A stretch of DNA of 64,000 nucleotides from Macquaria australasica (GCA_005408345.1 SEMN01000330.1:248001-312000); one strand, 5' to 3'; positions 37,228-46,737 are shown, counted from the stretch's first letter. A program made the numbers and translations. Notes: generated from the letters alone by a model not told the origin.

Positions 37228-37610
37228 CTTAGTTGCTTATTCTTTGATTACTTCAGGCCTTGTACCTGTCACCAGTATCCTTCTAGCAGGTCGGTCTCAA
37301 TGAATATATTAAGCCTAGTACTTAAAGTCCATGTTTGTCCTGCCAACGAAAATACTGTAAACTTCCTGAAAACCACTACTTCTCTCTAACCCTCTGTCAG
37401 GTGTGGAAGTAACAATGCTTAATGATTTAATGCACCACATGGTGAACAAGCTAAGCGACCCAAATCAAACACACCCCGATGTTGCGTGACCAACAGGTGC
37501 ATGCTGGGTCTGGTTAACATGCTGAATGCTAAAATGCTCACGGTGGATCCTCCAGCGGCGACTTCTGCGTCCACCGAGGAACTTCTACCTTCAGCAAGGT
37601 GTGCGATGCC

Positions 37611-38065
37611 TATGGCGTTAGATTTATGTCATATCTCGCGAGCGCAATAAAACATGCTCATGAGCAAATTATATTATTTCACAGGCGCAGATATTAACTG
37701 TTACTCGCACAATATAACTCCTCGCGCACAAATTCAACAACAGAGAGTTGAACAGGCAGCTGCGAGCGAGAAACTAAACACAGGGAGAGGCAGAGGACTG
37801 CGCCTGCGTGTGGAGAACTAAGCAGCACGCGCACAAAGCAGCCACCACGCGCAACAGAGTTTGTGCTTGCGAGCGCTGGAGCGCAGTCACGCTCTCGCAG
37901 GTTAGCTCTGCTCTCGAAGCTGAATTCTGCTCGCGCGAATCAACCTGACTTTTGACAGTTGGGGGCGGAAACCAAGGGAGGAACTGGCCCTCTTATGATT
38001 GGTCACTTTCAACGTGATCACACACCCGACCTCCTTTGATTGACAGCTTCTGTTCTGTACCGAAC
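37611..38065 (+). repeat. left 455-bp terminal inverted repeat
   Basis: Starts TATGGCGTTAGATTTATGTC and ends TGTACCGAAC. It is rich in CGCG/GCGC words, unlike the AT-rich surroundings, and probably carries the element's promoter. Confidence 0.9.
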
Positions 38066-38617
38066 CCAACAGGCAGACTGTACTGTATAGTTTATAGGCT
38101 ATTTATTGTTAAAGAAATACAATTGACTGTTTTACTAGATGACAATGCAACAGCCAGCATGGAACATGAGGCCATGGATCAACCACATGTGCCAAACTCC
38201 CAGAGAGATGTTGGGACCCAGTGGGAGGACTGCACACCTAGTGACCATAGCTACAGTTCAAGTCTCCCCCTGATGCCTTTGCCCACCGCTGCTGACCAGG
38301 GAACACAATGTGCTGAACTTCTCCACAAGACTCTGCTTAGGACCGAAGCTCTCTCTCTGCTCCATACTGGCTTGTCGCTTGCTGCCTTTTATTCAGGGGC
38401 TGAACACCTTATACCTCTCTATATAGGTAGCTTCCAGCTCGACCCAACAGACCAGCTTCTGCTGACTTTGATGAAGCGGAGGCTTAATCTGCTCCAGAAC
38501 GGCTTGGCTGAAAGATGTAGTGTGACTTCATCCCAAGTAAAATGTGTTTACTTGTTATTTACAAAAGACATAAAATGCATGTACAGTAAAATTGTAAATT
38601 ATAACAAATTTTATTAA
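38036..38617 (+). pseudogene. transposase N-terminal part of the 455-bp-TIR element
   Basis: Open frame beginning inside the left TIR. The credible protein starts at or just before MEHEAMDQPHVPN (ATG 38159). A CTAG acceptor-like site stands before ATGACAATGC. It contains RDVGTQWEDCTP and ADQGTQCAELL, then a typical pre-DDE helix-turn-helix phrase, QLLLTLMKRRLNLLQNGLAE. The frame then runs out into AT-rich sequence, possibly after a donor at CAA|GTAAAA. No DDE residues remain in this copy. Confidence 0.6.
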
Positions 38618-38632
38618 AGACAGATACTAATT

Positions 38633-38740
38633 TCAAAAGCATTCAACAATGAAATCGTTCCTCTGGGTTCCAGCATTCCAGTAGCGTTGCTCATCAGTGC
38701 ACGTTATATCAGTGAGTCCCTGAGACACAGCAGCCTGGAC
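38633..38740 (-). pseudogene. possible last exon of the SWIM/YqaJ accessory gene
   Basis: On the minus strand CTCTGTCTCAG is an acceptor, followed by 35 open codons (VQAAVSQGLTDITCTDEQRY, then WNAGTQRNDF) and TGA. AATAAA lies just beyond. The gene would run towards the transposase gene, as in converging two-gene transposons. Assignment to YqaJ is inferred from the partner exon. Confidence 0.4.
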
Positions 38741-39142
38741 CTGAGACAGAGACAAATACAGTCAGAAGAAAATAGACATTTGTTTCAAGTAACAATGGAG
38801 TGGTTGGATCAATATACAGCAATTCTAAATCTTTCAGATTAAAAAAGGCAGACATCTGAATATCCTAATAATAAACTTACTTTGGATCTAAGTGTTATGG
38901 TTAGACTTATACTTACTGTGACATCTCCAGCCTGTTTCTGTATGGCTGGAGAAATGGATTCGGTTACTATCATTTAGAAAGTGACAACTCAAGAGATATT
39001 ACTTAATATGACAGGTTATACTGAATGAATGAGTCAAAGAGCTGAAATTACTTTTTGTCATGTAAGATTCAGTAAATCTTAATTCATTCTTAATAACTTT
39101 GTTGCAGGTGGAAGAAGAGTTGCATGAAGCATGTCAGGTAAA

Positions 39143-39169
39143 AAAGGACTCCATGCACAAAGACTGCAT
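39143..39169. repeat. left arm of a 27-bp perfect inverted repeat
   Basis: AAAGGACTCCATGCACAAAG plus seven bases is matched exactly in reverse at 39918-39944. The Rex3-like LINE lies between the two arms. Confidence 0.9.
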
Positions 39170-39234
39170 TGCAGTACATCACATTTAATAGGTGCTTGCT
39201 GAGTGTTCGGCTTCAGCTTAGTGAGGAACTACTA

Positions 39235-39889
39235 TCCATCCATCCATCCATCCATTTTCTTCCGCTTATCCGGGGCCGGGTCGCGGTGGCAGCAGGTTAA
39301 GCAGGGTTGTCCAGACGTCCCTCTCCTCGGCAACGCTTTCCAGCTCCTCCTGGGGGACCAGGCCAGATGAGATATATAATCCCTCCAGCGTGTTCTGGGT
39401 CTGCCCCGGGGCCTCCTACCAGTTGGACGTGCCCGGAAAACCTCCAAAGGGAGGCGTCCAGGAGGCATCCTAATCAGATGCCCGAACCACCTCAACTGGC
39501 TCCTTTCGATGCGAAGGAGCAGCGGCTCTACTCCGAGCTCCCTCCGGATGTCCGAGCTCCTTTCCCTATCTCTAAGGGTGAGCCCAGCCACCCTGCGGAG
39601 GAAACTCATTTCGGCCGCTTGTATCCGCAATCTCATTCTTTCGGTCACTACCCAAAGCTCATGACCATAGGTGAGGGTTGGAACGTAGATCGACTGGTAA
39701 ATCGAAAGCTTTGCCTTCCGGCTCAGCTCCCTCTTCACCACCACGGTCCGGTACAACGCCCGCATTACTGCTGATGCTGCACCGATCCGCCTGTCCATCT
39801 CACGCTCCATCTTACCATCACTCGTGAACAAGACCCCGAGATACTTGAACTCCCCCGTCTGGGGCAGTAACTCACCTCCAACCCAAAGG
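39235..39889 (-). mobile_element. 5'-truncated Rex3/RTE-like LINE with 12-bp TSD
   Basis: On the minus strand it encodes the C-terminal part of an RTE-type ORF2: EFKYLGVLFTSDGKMEREMD, YVPTLTYGHELWVVTERM, RWFGHLIRMP and RGRPRTRWRDYISHLAW. It ends in GATG repeats (plus-strand CATCCATCCATCC at 39236 onward), the tail type known for Rex3. GAGGAACTACTA flanks both sides (39223-39234 and 39890-39901). The frame shifts after SHLAW. Only the last part of the reverse transcriptase ORF remains, so it is a dead-on-arrival insertion. Confidence 0.85.
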
Positions 39890-39917
39890 GAGGAACTACT
39901 AAACATGATGTATTTCT

Positions 39918-39944
39918 ATGCAGTCTTTGTGCATGGAGTCCTTT
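39918..39944. repeat. right arm of the 27-bp perfect inverted repeat
   Basis: Exact reverse complement of 39143-39169. It is itself nested between a shorter inverted pair, AACATGATGTAT (39902-39913) and ATACATCATGTT (39953-39964). Confidence 0.9.
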
Positions 39945-40489
39945 CATATTGGATACATCATGTTTTAATGTAGAGAAGATTTGATGTAGCTCACTTACCT
40001 TGACTACATACTATGTACTAACCTTCCTCTGCCAATATTTGACTAGACACTTACAAATGCTCCATGATTCTCATTCTCACAGTTCTGTGATACACAAATA
40101 GCATGTTAGCATTACCCACATTACAAGTCAAATTTCATTTAACATGTTTTAATATGAACATATTTTTTATATACAAATGGTATAAATTGTACATTATCAC
40201 ACAGTTTCAGTTATGTGAGAGGCTATTCGAATTGAAGTAGTGGCAAATAATTTATATGCTGCATTACATGGGTCAATAGTGTTCCTGTAATATTCTATTT
40301 TCTGGTTAGACAAGACAGAGAAAACAGCTGACCATTTTTTAACCTAATTTAACTATATTATGAAAGATTGCCAGCTAATGTGACTTGAGTTTATACTTTC
40401 AAATAGAGCACTATGCCCTTATATGCTTGATAGTCATTGTAGATTAAAAAAACAAACATACACCCTACTTTCTTACCTTCCACAAAATT

Positions 40490-40636
40490 GAAGCTGCATG
40501 ACTTCCCCAGGCCAGCCATGCAAGAGCACCCTGCTATCTCTACTGCTCCCAGGTCGAGTGTACTGGACTTCTGGACTGAGCCTTCTTTTACTTGGTGGAG
40601 TAATACGCTTGTTCGGTACAGAACAGAAGCTGTCAA
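40490..40636 (-). pseudogene. SWIM-finger exon of the 455-bp-TIR element
   Basis: The minus-strand frame reads GAVEIAGCSCMAGLGKSCSF and then NFVEG, ending at a GAAG|GTAAGA donor. CxCMAGLGxxCSH is the hallmark of the SWIM finger in fish transposon proteins that carry a YqaJ-type nuclease. Here the expected His is replaced by Phe and a few residues appear lost. The 5' end lies in the right TIR. Confidence 0.5.
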
Positions 40637-41065
40637 TCAAAGGAGGTCGGGTGTGTGATCACGTTGAAAGTGACCAATCATAAGAGGGCCAGTTCCTCCC
40701 TTGGTTTCCAACCCCAACTGTCAAAAGTCAGGTTGATTCGCGCGAGCAGAATTCAGCTTCGAGAGCAGAGCTAACCTGCGAGAGCGTGACTGCGCTCCAG
40801 CGCTCGCAAGCACAAACTCTGTTGCGTGTGGTGGCTGCTTTGTGCGCGTGCTGCTTAGTTCTCCACACGCAGGCGCAGTCCTCTGCCTCTCCCTGTGTTT
40901 AGTTTCTCGCTCGCAGCTGCCTGTTCAACTCTCTGTTGTTGAATTTGTCAGCCAGGAGTTATATTGTGCGAGTAACAGTTAATATCTGCGCCTGTGAAAT
41001 AATATAATTTGCTCGTGAGCATGTTTTATTGCGCTCGCGAGATATGACATAAATCTAACGCCATA
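40611..41065 (-). repeat. right 455-bp terminal inverted repeat
   Basis: Reverse complement of 37611-38065 with about seven differences, including a cluster near 40950. Ends ...CGCCATA before the GATGCC duplication. Confidence 0.9.
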
Positions 41066-41071
41066 GATGCC

Positions 41072-41540
41072 TCTCTGCAGCCTGTGATGATCCCTGATGT
41101 GACTGCCGAGCCAACGTTTTGAAAACTTTGAGGAGCGCAGTGGGACAGAGAGGCTGAGTGGACTGGTTATGCTGAGAATGAACAAGCAGAGAAGCTGATT
41201 GTGGAGGACTTCAGGTGCACACGACTCATAAAATGACAGGTGATGTAACTCACTGTACAGAGCAGAGTGTCATCACTACCACTGTATGTGTGTGCACTAA
41301 GCAGTGTGTAAAAACTGTGCAGTGTCTTTAACAGTAGTACATATGCATATACACACAATATAAACATCCCCCCTCCCTTTGTTTTTTAAATGTAATGCAT
41401 TTGTAACGTTTACTCTTACATTTTAACTGACCTACTTTTTACTTTTATCTAAATACATTTTTACACAAGTACTTTTACTTTTACTTGAGTTCCTTAAAGT
41501 AACAGTACTTTACTTGAACACAATATTCTCTCTCTCTCTC
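41072..41540. other. spacer with poly-ACTTTT-type repeat
   Basis: 41410-41525 has many TACTTTTACTT-like words, a common fish repeat type. The rest is not recognised. Confidence 0.35.
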
Positions 41541-42235
41541 ACCTGGCTGTCTCATTCCAGATGTTTTGGATCTGGATCTTCGTCCTGCAGGAGACTCAGC
41601 CTCTCCTCTTCTCTCTCCCTTAGGTGCATGTTGTCCTTGTCTCTCTCTCCCTCTGTGTGTGTGTGTTTCTTTTCTCCTATCTTTGTGTGAATTGTGTCCT
41701 TAAGCTTTGCCTCTTGTGTGTTTGTGTAGTCCGTCCTCTTCCAGGTCTCTATGGTGGAGAGGAGGTCGTGGGGCTCAGGTCCTATCAGTTTGATGACATC
41801 TGAAGTTGCTCAGCATCCTCCCACATCCATATTCTTCCTATATGTTATAATCTATCTATAATTTTGTCATCCTGATTATCCATACTGTAATTTTACTATG
41901 TTGGTCTATTCTGTACACACAGCATCTATCGCATGTCTGTCCTCCTGGGAGAGGGATCCCTCCTCTGCTGCCTCCTGAGGTTTCTGCCATTTTTTTCTCC
42001 ATTGTAGGGTTTTTTGGGCAGTTTTTCCTCATCCGAATCGAGGGTCTAAGGATAGAGGCTGTCTCGTCTGGTTGTATTGGTGTAAACTGGCAGGTTTGAG
42101 AACCGTGCAGACCGGCACATTGCAAGTAGTTGCAAGTTTCAACTCATCTTGTTGTGAATCTTTGGTCTGAACTGGGCTTTATACTGTATAGATTGTAAGG
42201 CCCCTTGAGGCAAATTTATGATTTGATATTTAATT
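41541..42235 (+). mobile_element. L2-like LINE 3' end with a Harbinger-MITE fragment inside
   Basis: CCTCCTGAGGTTTCTGCCAT, GTTTTTTGGGCAGTTTTTCC, GAGGGTCTAAGGATAGAGG and AAGGCCCCTTGAGGCAAATT, in that order, are the 3' untranslated part of a common fish L2-type LINE. The run is broken at about 42061-42176 by sequence matching the right end of the Harbinger element at 42575-45727 (GGTGTAAACTGGCAGGTTT to TTTGGTCTGAACTGG). Confidence 0.6.
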
Positions 42236-42310
42236 TTATTTTAATTTTATTTAACCTTTATTTAACCAGGCTAGTAATTAAGAACAAATTCTTATTTACA
42301 ATAGTTTAGT
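42236..42310 (-). repeat. fish interspersed repeat tail
   Basis: TTTAACCTTTATTTAACCAG and AAGAACAAATTCTTATTTAC form a phrase common in many fish repeats; source family not fixed. Confidence 0.5.
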
Positions 42311-42879
42311 TGACTTGACACTTGACAGCAAAGAGCTGTTAAATGGTATTTCAACTTGCCTACCTGATTCAAGCAAGATTGCTGGCTGACAGAAAGCCTG
42401 AGCAGATAACCAAATGTATTCAGGGGGTGATAAAAAAGACATTTTCTTCCAGCTCAAACTTTTGCTGTGAACTTTATTATAATCAGATTGATAACAAATG
42501 GTATTACAGGGTAGAATTTATTTTGTAATCTGTAATCTCTGTAAATTCACAAATACATCCAAAGAACAATGTAAAGGCCAGTTCAGACCAAAGATTCGCA
42601 ACGACCCAACACCGTTTTAGAACTTCGCGGGGAAAAGTTGCAGCAGTGTGAACTGACCCATCTCAGCTCGACTCAAGCCGGCTGATGGCGTCGCCTCAGT
42701 GGCAACTCAGCTTGTCAAATCGCCAGCGGCTGGTTTTAGAACGTAAGGCACGTCCCATAGCCAATCAGCCTCCTCTGTATTTATACCAGTCTTCTTTCCT
42801 TTGTCTGTAGCCAGATTGTCTTTGTACTTCCGTGTCAAAACTCTCCAGCGTTTTTTTTTCCTAGTGCTCTCTTGTTACA

Positions 42880-43019
42880 ATCTTTTTTTTATTTTTTTAT
42901 TTTTTTTAGATTCAGTTTTATTGTCATTGTGCAGAGTACAGGTACAAAGCCAATGAAATGTAGTTAGCCTCTAACCAGAAGTGCAAAATCATAGTATATA
43001 TTTACAGAAAGTGCAGAAA
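42880..43019 (-). repeat. retroelement tail inside the Harbinger element
   Basis: After a long T-run comes TTTTATTGTCATTGTGCAGA and TCTAACCAGAAGTGCAAAA, a common fish retroelement 3' end read on the minus strand. Confidence 0.5.
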
Positions 43020-43185
43020 CCTTTTGCCTGTTTTCTACGTTCACTTTGCCTTATCCCTGTCGGCTTTGTTTGCCTCTACCTGGACTGACTTTTGTGTACC
43101 GAACCCTTGAATAAACCTTTAAACTTTTCATCTGCCTCAGAGTCGTTGCGTTTGAGTCCACCTGTCGCCAAGAAGCGTTATCATC
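43020..43185 (+). repeat. LTR-like R/U5 fragment
   Basis: GTGTACCGAACCCTTGAATA, AACCTTT and CTGCCTCAGAGTCGTTGCGT resemble the end of a fish LTR and parallel the minus-strand segment at 31610-32005. No PBS or partner LTR seen. Confidence 0.35.
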
Positions 43186-43365
43186 GGCCGATCCCCTGGT
43201 GAAATGCTGTCTCGATAGTTAGTGTTTTCTCTGCTGATTAGACGTGACACCAGTGTGCGAAATATGGGGGGGTCTCGGACCCCCTAATTAACTAGGACCC
43301 CCGAAGACGGCAAAATCATTTGAGGGGTCTCTGGTTACTGGTCCCGCTTCTGCGACGCAATAATA

Positions 43366-44992
43366 CAGTGCATCCAGAAAGTATTCACAGCGCTTCACTT
43401 TTTCCACATTTTGTTATGTTACAGCCTTATTCCAAAATGGAATAAATTCATTTTTTGTCCTCAAAATTCTACACACAATACCCCATAATGACAATGTGAA
43501 AAAATTTGAGATTTTTGCAAATTTATTAAAAATAGAAAACTAAGAAATCACATGTACATAAGTATTCACAGCCTTTGCCATGAAACTCAAAATTGAGCTC
43601 AGGTGCATCCTGTTTCCACTGATCATCCTTGAGATGTTCCTACAGCTTAATTGGAGTCCACCTGTGGTAAATTCAGTTGACTGGACATGATTTGGAAAGG
43701 CACACACCTGTCTATATAAGGTCCCACACTTGACAGTGCATGTTAGAGCACAAACCAAGCATGAAGTCAAAGGAATTGTCTGTAGACCTCCGAGACAGGA
43801 TTGTCTCGAGGCACAAATCTGGGGAAGGGTACAGAAAAATATCTGCTGCTTTGAAGGTCCCAGTGAGCACAGTGGCCTCCATCATCCGTAAATGGAAGAA
43901 GTTCGGAACCACCAGGACTCTTCCTAGAGCTGGCCGGCCGTCTAAACTGAGCGATCGGGGGAGAAGGGCCCTAGTCAGGGAGGTGACCAAGAACCCGATG
44001 GTCACTCTGTCAGAGCTACAGCATTCCTCTGTGGAGAGAGGAGAACCTTCCAGAAGGACAACCATCTCTGCAGCAATCCACCAATCAGGCCTGTATGGTA
44101 GAGTGGCCAGACGGAAGCCACTCCTTAGTAAAAAGCACATGGCAGTCCGCCTGGAGTTTGCCAAAATGCACCTGAAGGACTCTCAGACCATGAGAAACAA
44201 AATTCTCTGGTCTGATGAGACAAAGATTGAACTCTTTGGCATGAATGCCAGGCGTCATGTTTGGAGGAAACCAGGCACCGCTCATCACCAGGCCAATACC
44301 ATCCCTACAGTGAAGCATGGTGGTGGCAGCATCATGCTGTGGGGATGTTTTTCAGCGGCAGGAACTGGGAGACTAGTCAGGATAGAGGGAAAGATGAATG
44401 CAGCAATGTACAGAGACATCCTGGATGAAAACCTGCTCCAGAGCACTCTTGACCTCAGACTGGGGCAACAGTTCATCTTTCAGCAGGACAACGACCCTAA
44501 GCACACAGCCAAGATATCAAAGGAGTGGCTTCAGGACAACTCTGTGAATGTCCTTGAGTGGCCCAGCCAGAGCCCAGACTTGAATCCGATTGAACATCTC
44601 TGGAGAGATCTGAAAATGGCTGTGCACCGACGCTTCCCATCCAACCTGATGGAGCTTGAGAGGTGCTGCAAAGAGGAATGGGCGAAACTGCCCAAAGATA
44701 GGTGTGCTAAGCTTGTGGCATCATATTCAAAAAGACTTGAGGCTGTAATTGCTGCCAAAAGTGCATCAACAAAGTATTGAGCAAAGGTTGTGAATACTTA
44801 TGTACATGTGATTTCTTAGTTTTTTATTTTGAATACATTTGCAAAAATCTCAAACTTTTTTCACGTTGTCATAATGGGGTATTGTGTGTAGAATTTTGAG
44901 GACAAAATGAATTTATTCCATTTTGGAATAAGGCTGTAACATAACAAAATGTGGAAAAAGTGAAGCGCTGTGAATACTTTCCGGATGCACTG
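43366..44992 (+). mobile_element. complete Tc1-like transposon
   Basis: 1,627 bp between TA duplications (43364-43365, 44993-44994). The TIRs are long (about 43366-43577 and 44782-44992) and each carries two copies of AAGTATTCACAGC, outer and inner, as in IR/DR-type fish Tc1 elements. The outermost bases read CAGTGCATCC(A/G)GAAAGT. The encoded transposase is uninterrupted. A TATATAA box-like site lies at 43713-43719. Confidence 0.95.
43740..44780 (+). CDS. Tc1 transposase, apparently intact (DD34E)
   Basis: 346 codons without stop or frameshift, the usual size for fish Tc1 transposases. The second Met (residue 8, KPSM|KSKELSVDL) is the more likely start and gives 339 residues. The paired-like DNA-binding region spans about residues 8-120, with a GRPSKLSDRGRR linker at 65-76. 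The catalytic triad is D159 (WSDET), D250 (FQQDND) and E285 (DLNPIEHLW), with 34 residues between D250 and E285. The Gly-rich VKHGGGSIMLWG box is at 191-202. The enzyme would cut and reinsert the element at TA sites in the nucleus. Intact frame and near-identical TIRs suggest a young copy; activity is not shown by sequence alone. Confidence 0.93.
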   Translation: MLEHKPSMKSKELSVDLRDRIVSRHKSGEGYRKISAALKVPVSTVASIIRKWKKFGTTRTLPRAGRPSKLSDRGRRALVREVTKNPMVTLSELQHSSVERGEPSRRTTISAAIHQSGLYGRVARRKPLLSKKHMAVRLEFAKMHLKDSQTMRNKILWSDETKIELFGMNARRHVWRKPGTAHHQANTIPTVKHGGGSIMLWGCFSAAGTGRLVRIEGKMNAAMYRDILDENLLQSTLDLRLGQQFIFQQDNDPKHTAKISKEWLQDNSVNVLEWPSQSPDLNPIEHLWRDLKMAVHRRFPSNLMELERCCKEEWAKLPKDRCAKLVASYSKRLEAVIAAKSASTKY

Positions 44993-45310
44993 TACATTCT
45001 AACTCTGCAGTTCCGCTGCTATTCATGATGTCGCTGTATAAACTGTGAATTTTTCGGAACAGCTCACTGGTGTCAGAAAAGCTCACAAGGTCAGTTAACA
45101 GTTAAATCCCGGTGAGTTAATGAAAGTATCTACGCTGTTACAGCTGTGCATAATATTACGCATAGTTTTGGAGAGGTGTGAGTGCATGTCTATTGAGTTT
45201 GTCTGAGCAGAAAACACAAGTGAAAATGATTTATATGGAGATTCATTCATTCACTCACTCACTCCTGGCCATGCCACGAGACCCCCCAATTGTCAGTATT
45301 TTGCACACTG

Positions 45311-45494
45311 CGTGACACCAACCGATCTAAACGACGGAACTGCTCAGGGAGTAGACGCGAGGAATTGACAGAAGAGGGGAGATCTGTCTCAAGTTCACGG
45401 CATAAATTTGCATAAGCCCCCTGGATATTCTGTTGAAGCACCCATGGACGGCTCCAAATTCCCTCTCGTTTTTTTTATGTTTTTGCCGTTTCAT
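45311..45494 (-). pseudogene. PIF/Harbinger transposase N-terminus, interrupted
   Basis: On the minus strand the frame runs IWSRPWVLQQ, GAYANLCRELETD and LLPEQFRRLDRLV, the opening of PIF/Harbinger transposases. A likely ATG at 45494 is one base out of frame because of an A8 run at about 45479-45486. The frame stops at the hAT insertion and resumes at 43250 with SRENTNYRDSISPGD, also typical of the family, until about 43190. The DDE domain is not present. Confidence 0.65.
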
Positions 45495-45730
45495 CAATAC
45501 TAAAAATGCAACTGTAGCAAGTAACTCACTATCACTATCGTCATTTATATTTTAAGACGCTACAAATTATATTTAGCTGCAAAATCCGCCTGAAAAGCCG
45601 GCAGTTACAACGGAAGTACAAAGAGTTGTTGCTATGGAAACGATACGCCGTCTCGTCTAGTCGCTTTGGTGTAAACTGGCAGGTTTCAGAACTCATCTCG
45701 TCGCAAATCTTTGGTCTGAACTGGCCTTAA

Positions 45731-46737
45731 GTATCCAGTAGAAAACTGTGGCAAAGCCATGGCCGCCTCCCAGCAGGTGAAAGAGAATATTCATATAATC
45801 TCTCAAGACTAATTATTTTAGAGCCCAGTTCTGCAAGTATTTAAATTCATTACCTATTCCAGCCAAAATCTATCTCTGACATTTGGATTTATTTTTAGTT
45901 TCCATCTGAAACACCCAAAGGTACCAACAACACAGGGCCTTTTCATTTGGGCCCATTTCGTCAGGATTCACAATTCTCTGCCTTTGCCCCCCCAAGATAA
46001 AATATTAACGCTGCTGAAGCCTTGACAAAATGATGACATCTTATTAATTAATGATGGGTTTAAAAGTGCAGAGGAAATAGACTTCCCTAATGTCCTTTTT
46101 TTAATCTTGTGGAAAAAAGACTGATGTTGTGGAATATTTATACACCAGCAATTAGACCCGGCCTTGTAAAGAGTACCAGCACTGACAAATCAGTTATGTG
46201 AAAACGACATTCAGTGTTGTTTTGTACAGCTGAGCTGCCTCCAAATTACATAATTTGCAGACACGGACTCCCGTACCTTACATTGTGTTTCACTTCTCTT
46301 CTGTTTCACCCTACTCACCCCAAATAAACTTAATAAAAACTGTAAAAAAGGAAAAAAAAACTAGCTGGTGAAGCAATTGTTCGTTAATGTGTTCGCCCTA
46401 ACAACTTTATAAGACAATAATGTGTCAGTGTTGTGGTTCCACATTGTTGCAATGCCCCCAGGGCGCCATAAAATCAGTTAATGCAGGATTAACGGTTCTG
46501 TTGTCAAAAAGCAGTTAAATGTTACTGTATCGCCACAGAACAGATGAAGGCAACTAATCAACGAGGGAAGAGAGATTCAAGATTATACTCAAATAAGGTC
46601 ACAAATAATTTGGTCTGTGTGCCACCATGAGTTATGTGAATTATTCACTTGGATTATGTTTACAGTGTTTGTTTTTTTATCTCTTTAAGTCTTATAAGAG
46701 CTCCGGAGACATATTTTTAGTTTACGGCAGCTGTTTT
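45731..46737. other. intergenic sequence
   Basis: AT-rich, nothing recognised. Confidence 0.4.

Larger units (their letters stand above)
37611..41065. mobile_element. two-gene DNA transposon remnant with 455-bp TIRs (IS3EU-like)
   Basis: Inverted repeats 37611-38065 and 40611-41065 are each 455 bp and differ at only about seven positions by eye. GATGCC flanks both ends (37605-37610, 41066-41071), a 6-bp target duplication. The left half carries a plus-strand DDE-transposase-like start. The right half carries a minus-strand exon with a SWIM-finger motif and a possible last exon of the same gene. Superfamilies with a transposase plus a YqaJ-type nuclease are ISL2EU (2-bp duplication) and, from memory, IS3EU (6-bp). 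The duplication favours the latter, but this is an inference. Most of both genes is deleted, and a Rex3-like LINE sits at 39235-39889. Confidence 0.8.
43251..45310. mobile_element. non-autonomous hAT element with 8-bp TSD
   Basis: Terminal CAGTGTGCGAAATAT is mirrored by the right end (inverted CAGTGTGCAAAATAC). CGTGACAC lies on both sides (43243-43250 and 45311-45318). CAGTG ends plus an 8-bp duplication are the hAT signature. Without the Tc1 inside, it is only about 430 bp and non-coding. It interrupts the Harbinger transposase frame. Confidence 0.82.
42575..45727 (-). mobile_element. PIF/Harbinger transposon, split by nested insertions
   Basis: The ends AGGCCAGTTCAGACCAAAGA and its inverted copy (one later mismatch in about 22 bp) are flanked by TAA on both sides (42572-42574 and 45728-45730), the 3-bp TSD typical of PIF/Harbinger. 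A minus-strand transposase start is visible at 45320-45494. The interior has been invaded by a hAT (43251-45310) that itself holds a Tc1. A SINE/LINE-tail fragment (about 42880-43019) and LTR-like sequence (about 43020-43185) also lie within. Most of the transposase is lost. Confidence 0.75.

Noticed and set aside
39307..39774. 155-codon plus-strand frame, Pro/Arg-rich
   Set aside because: Antisense shadow of the Rex3-like ORF on the other strand.
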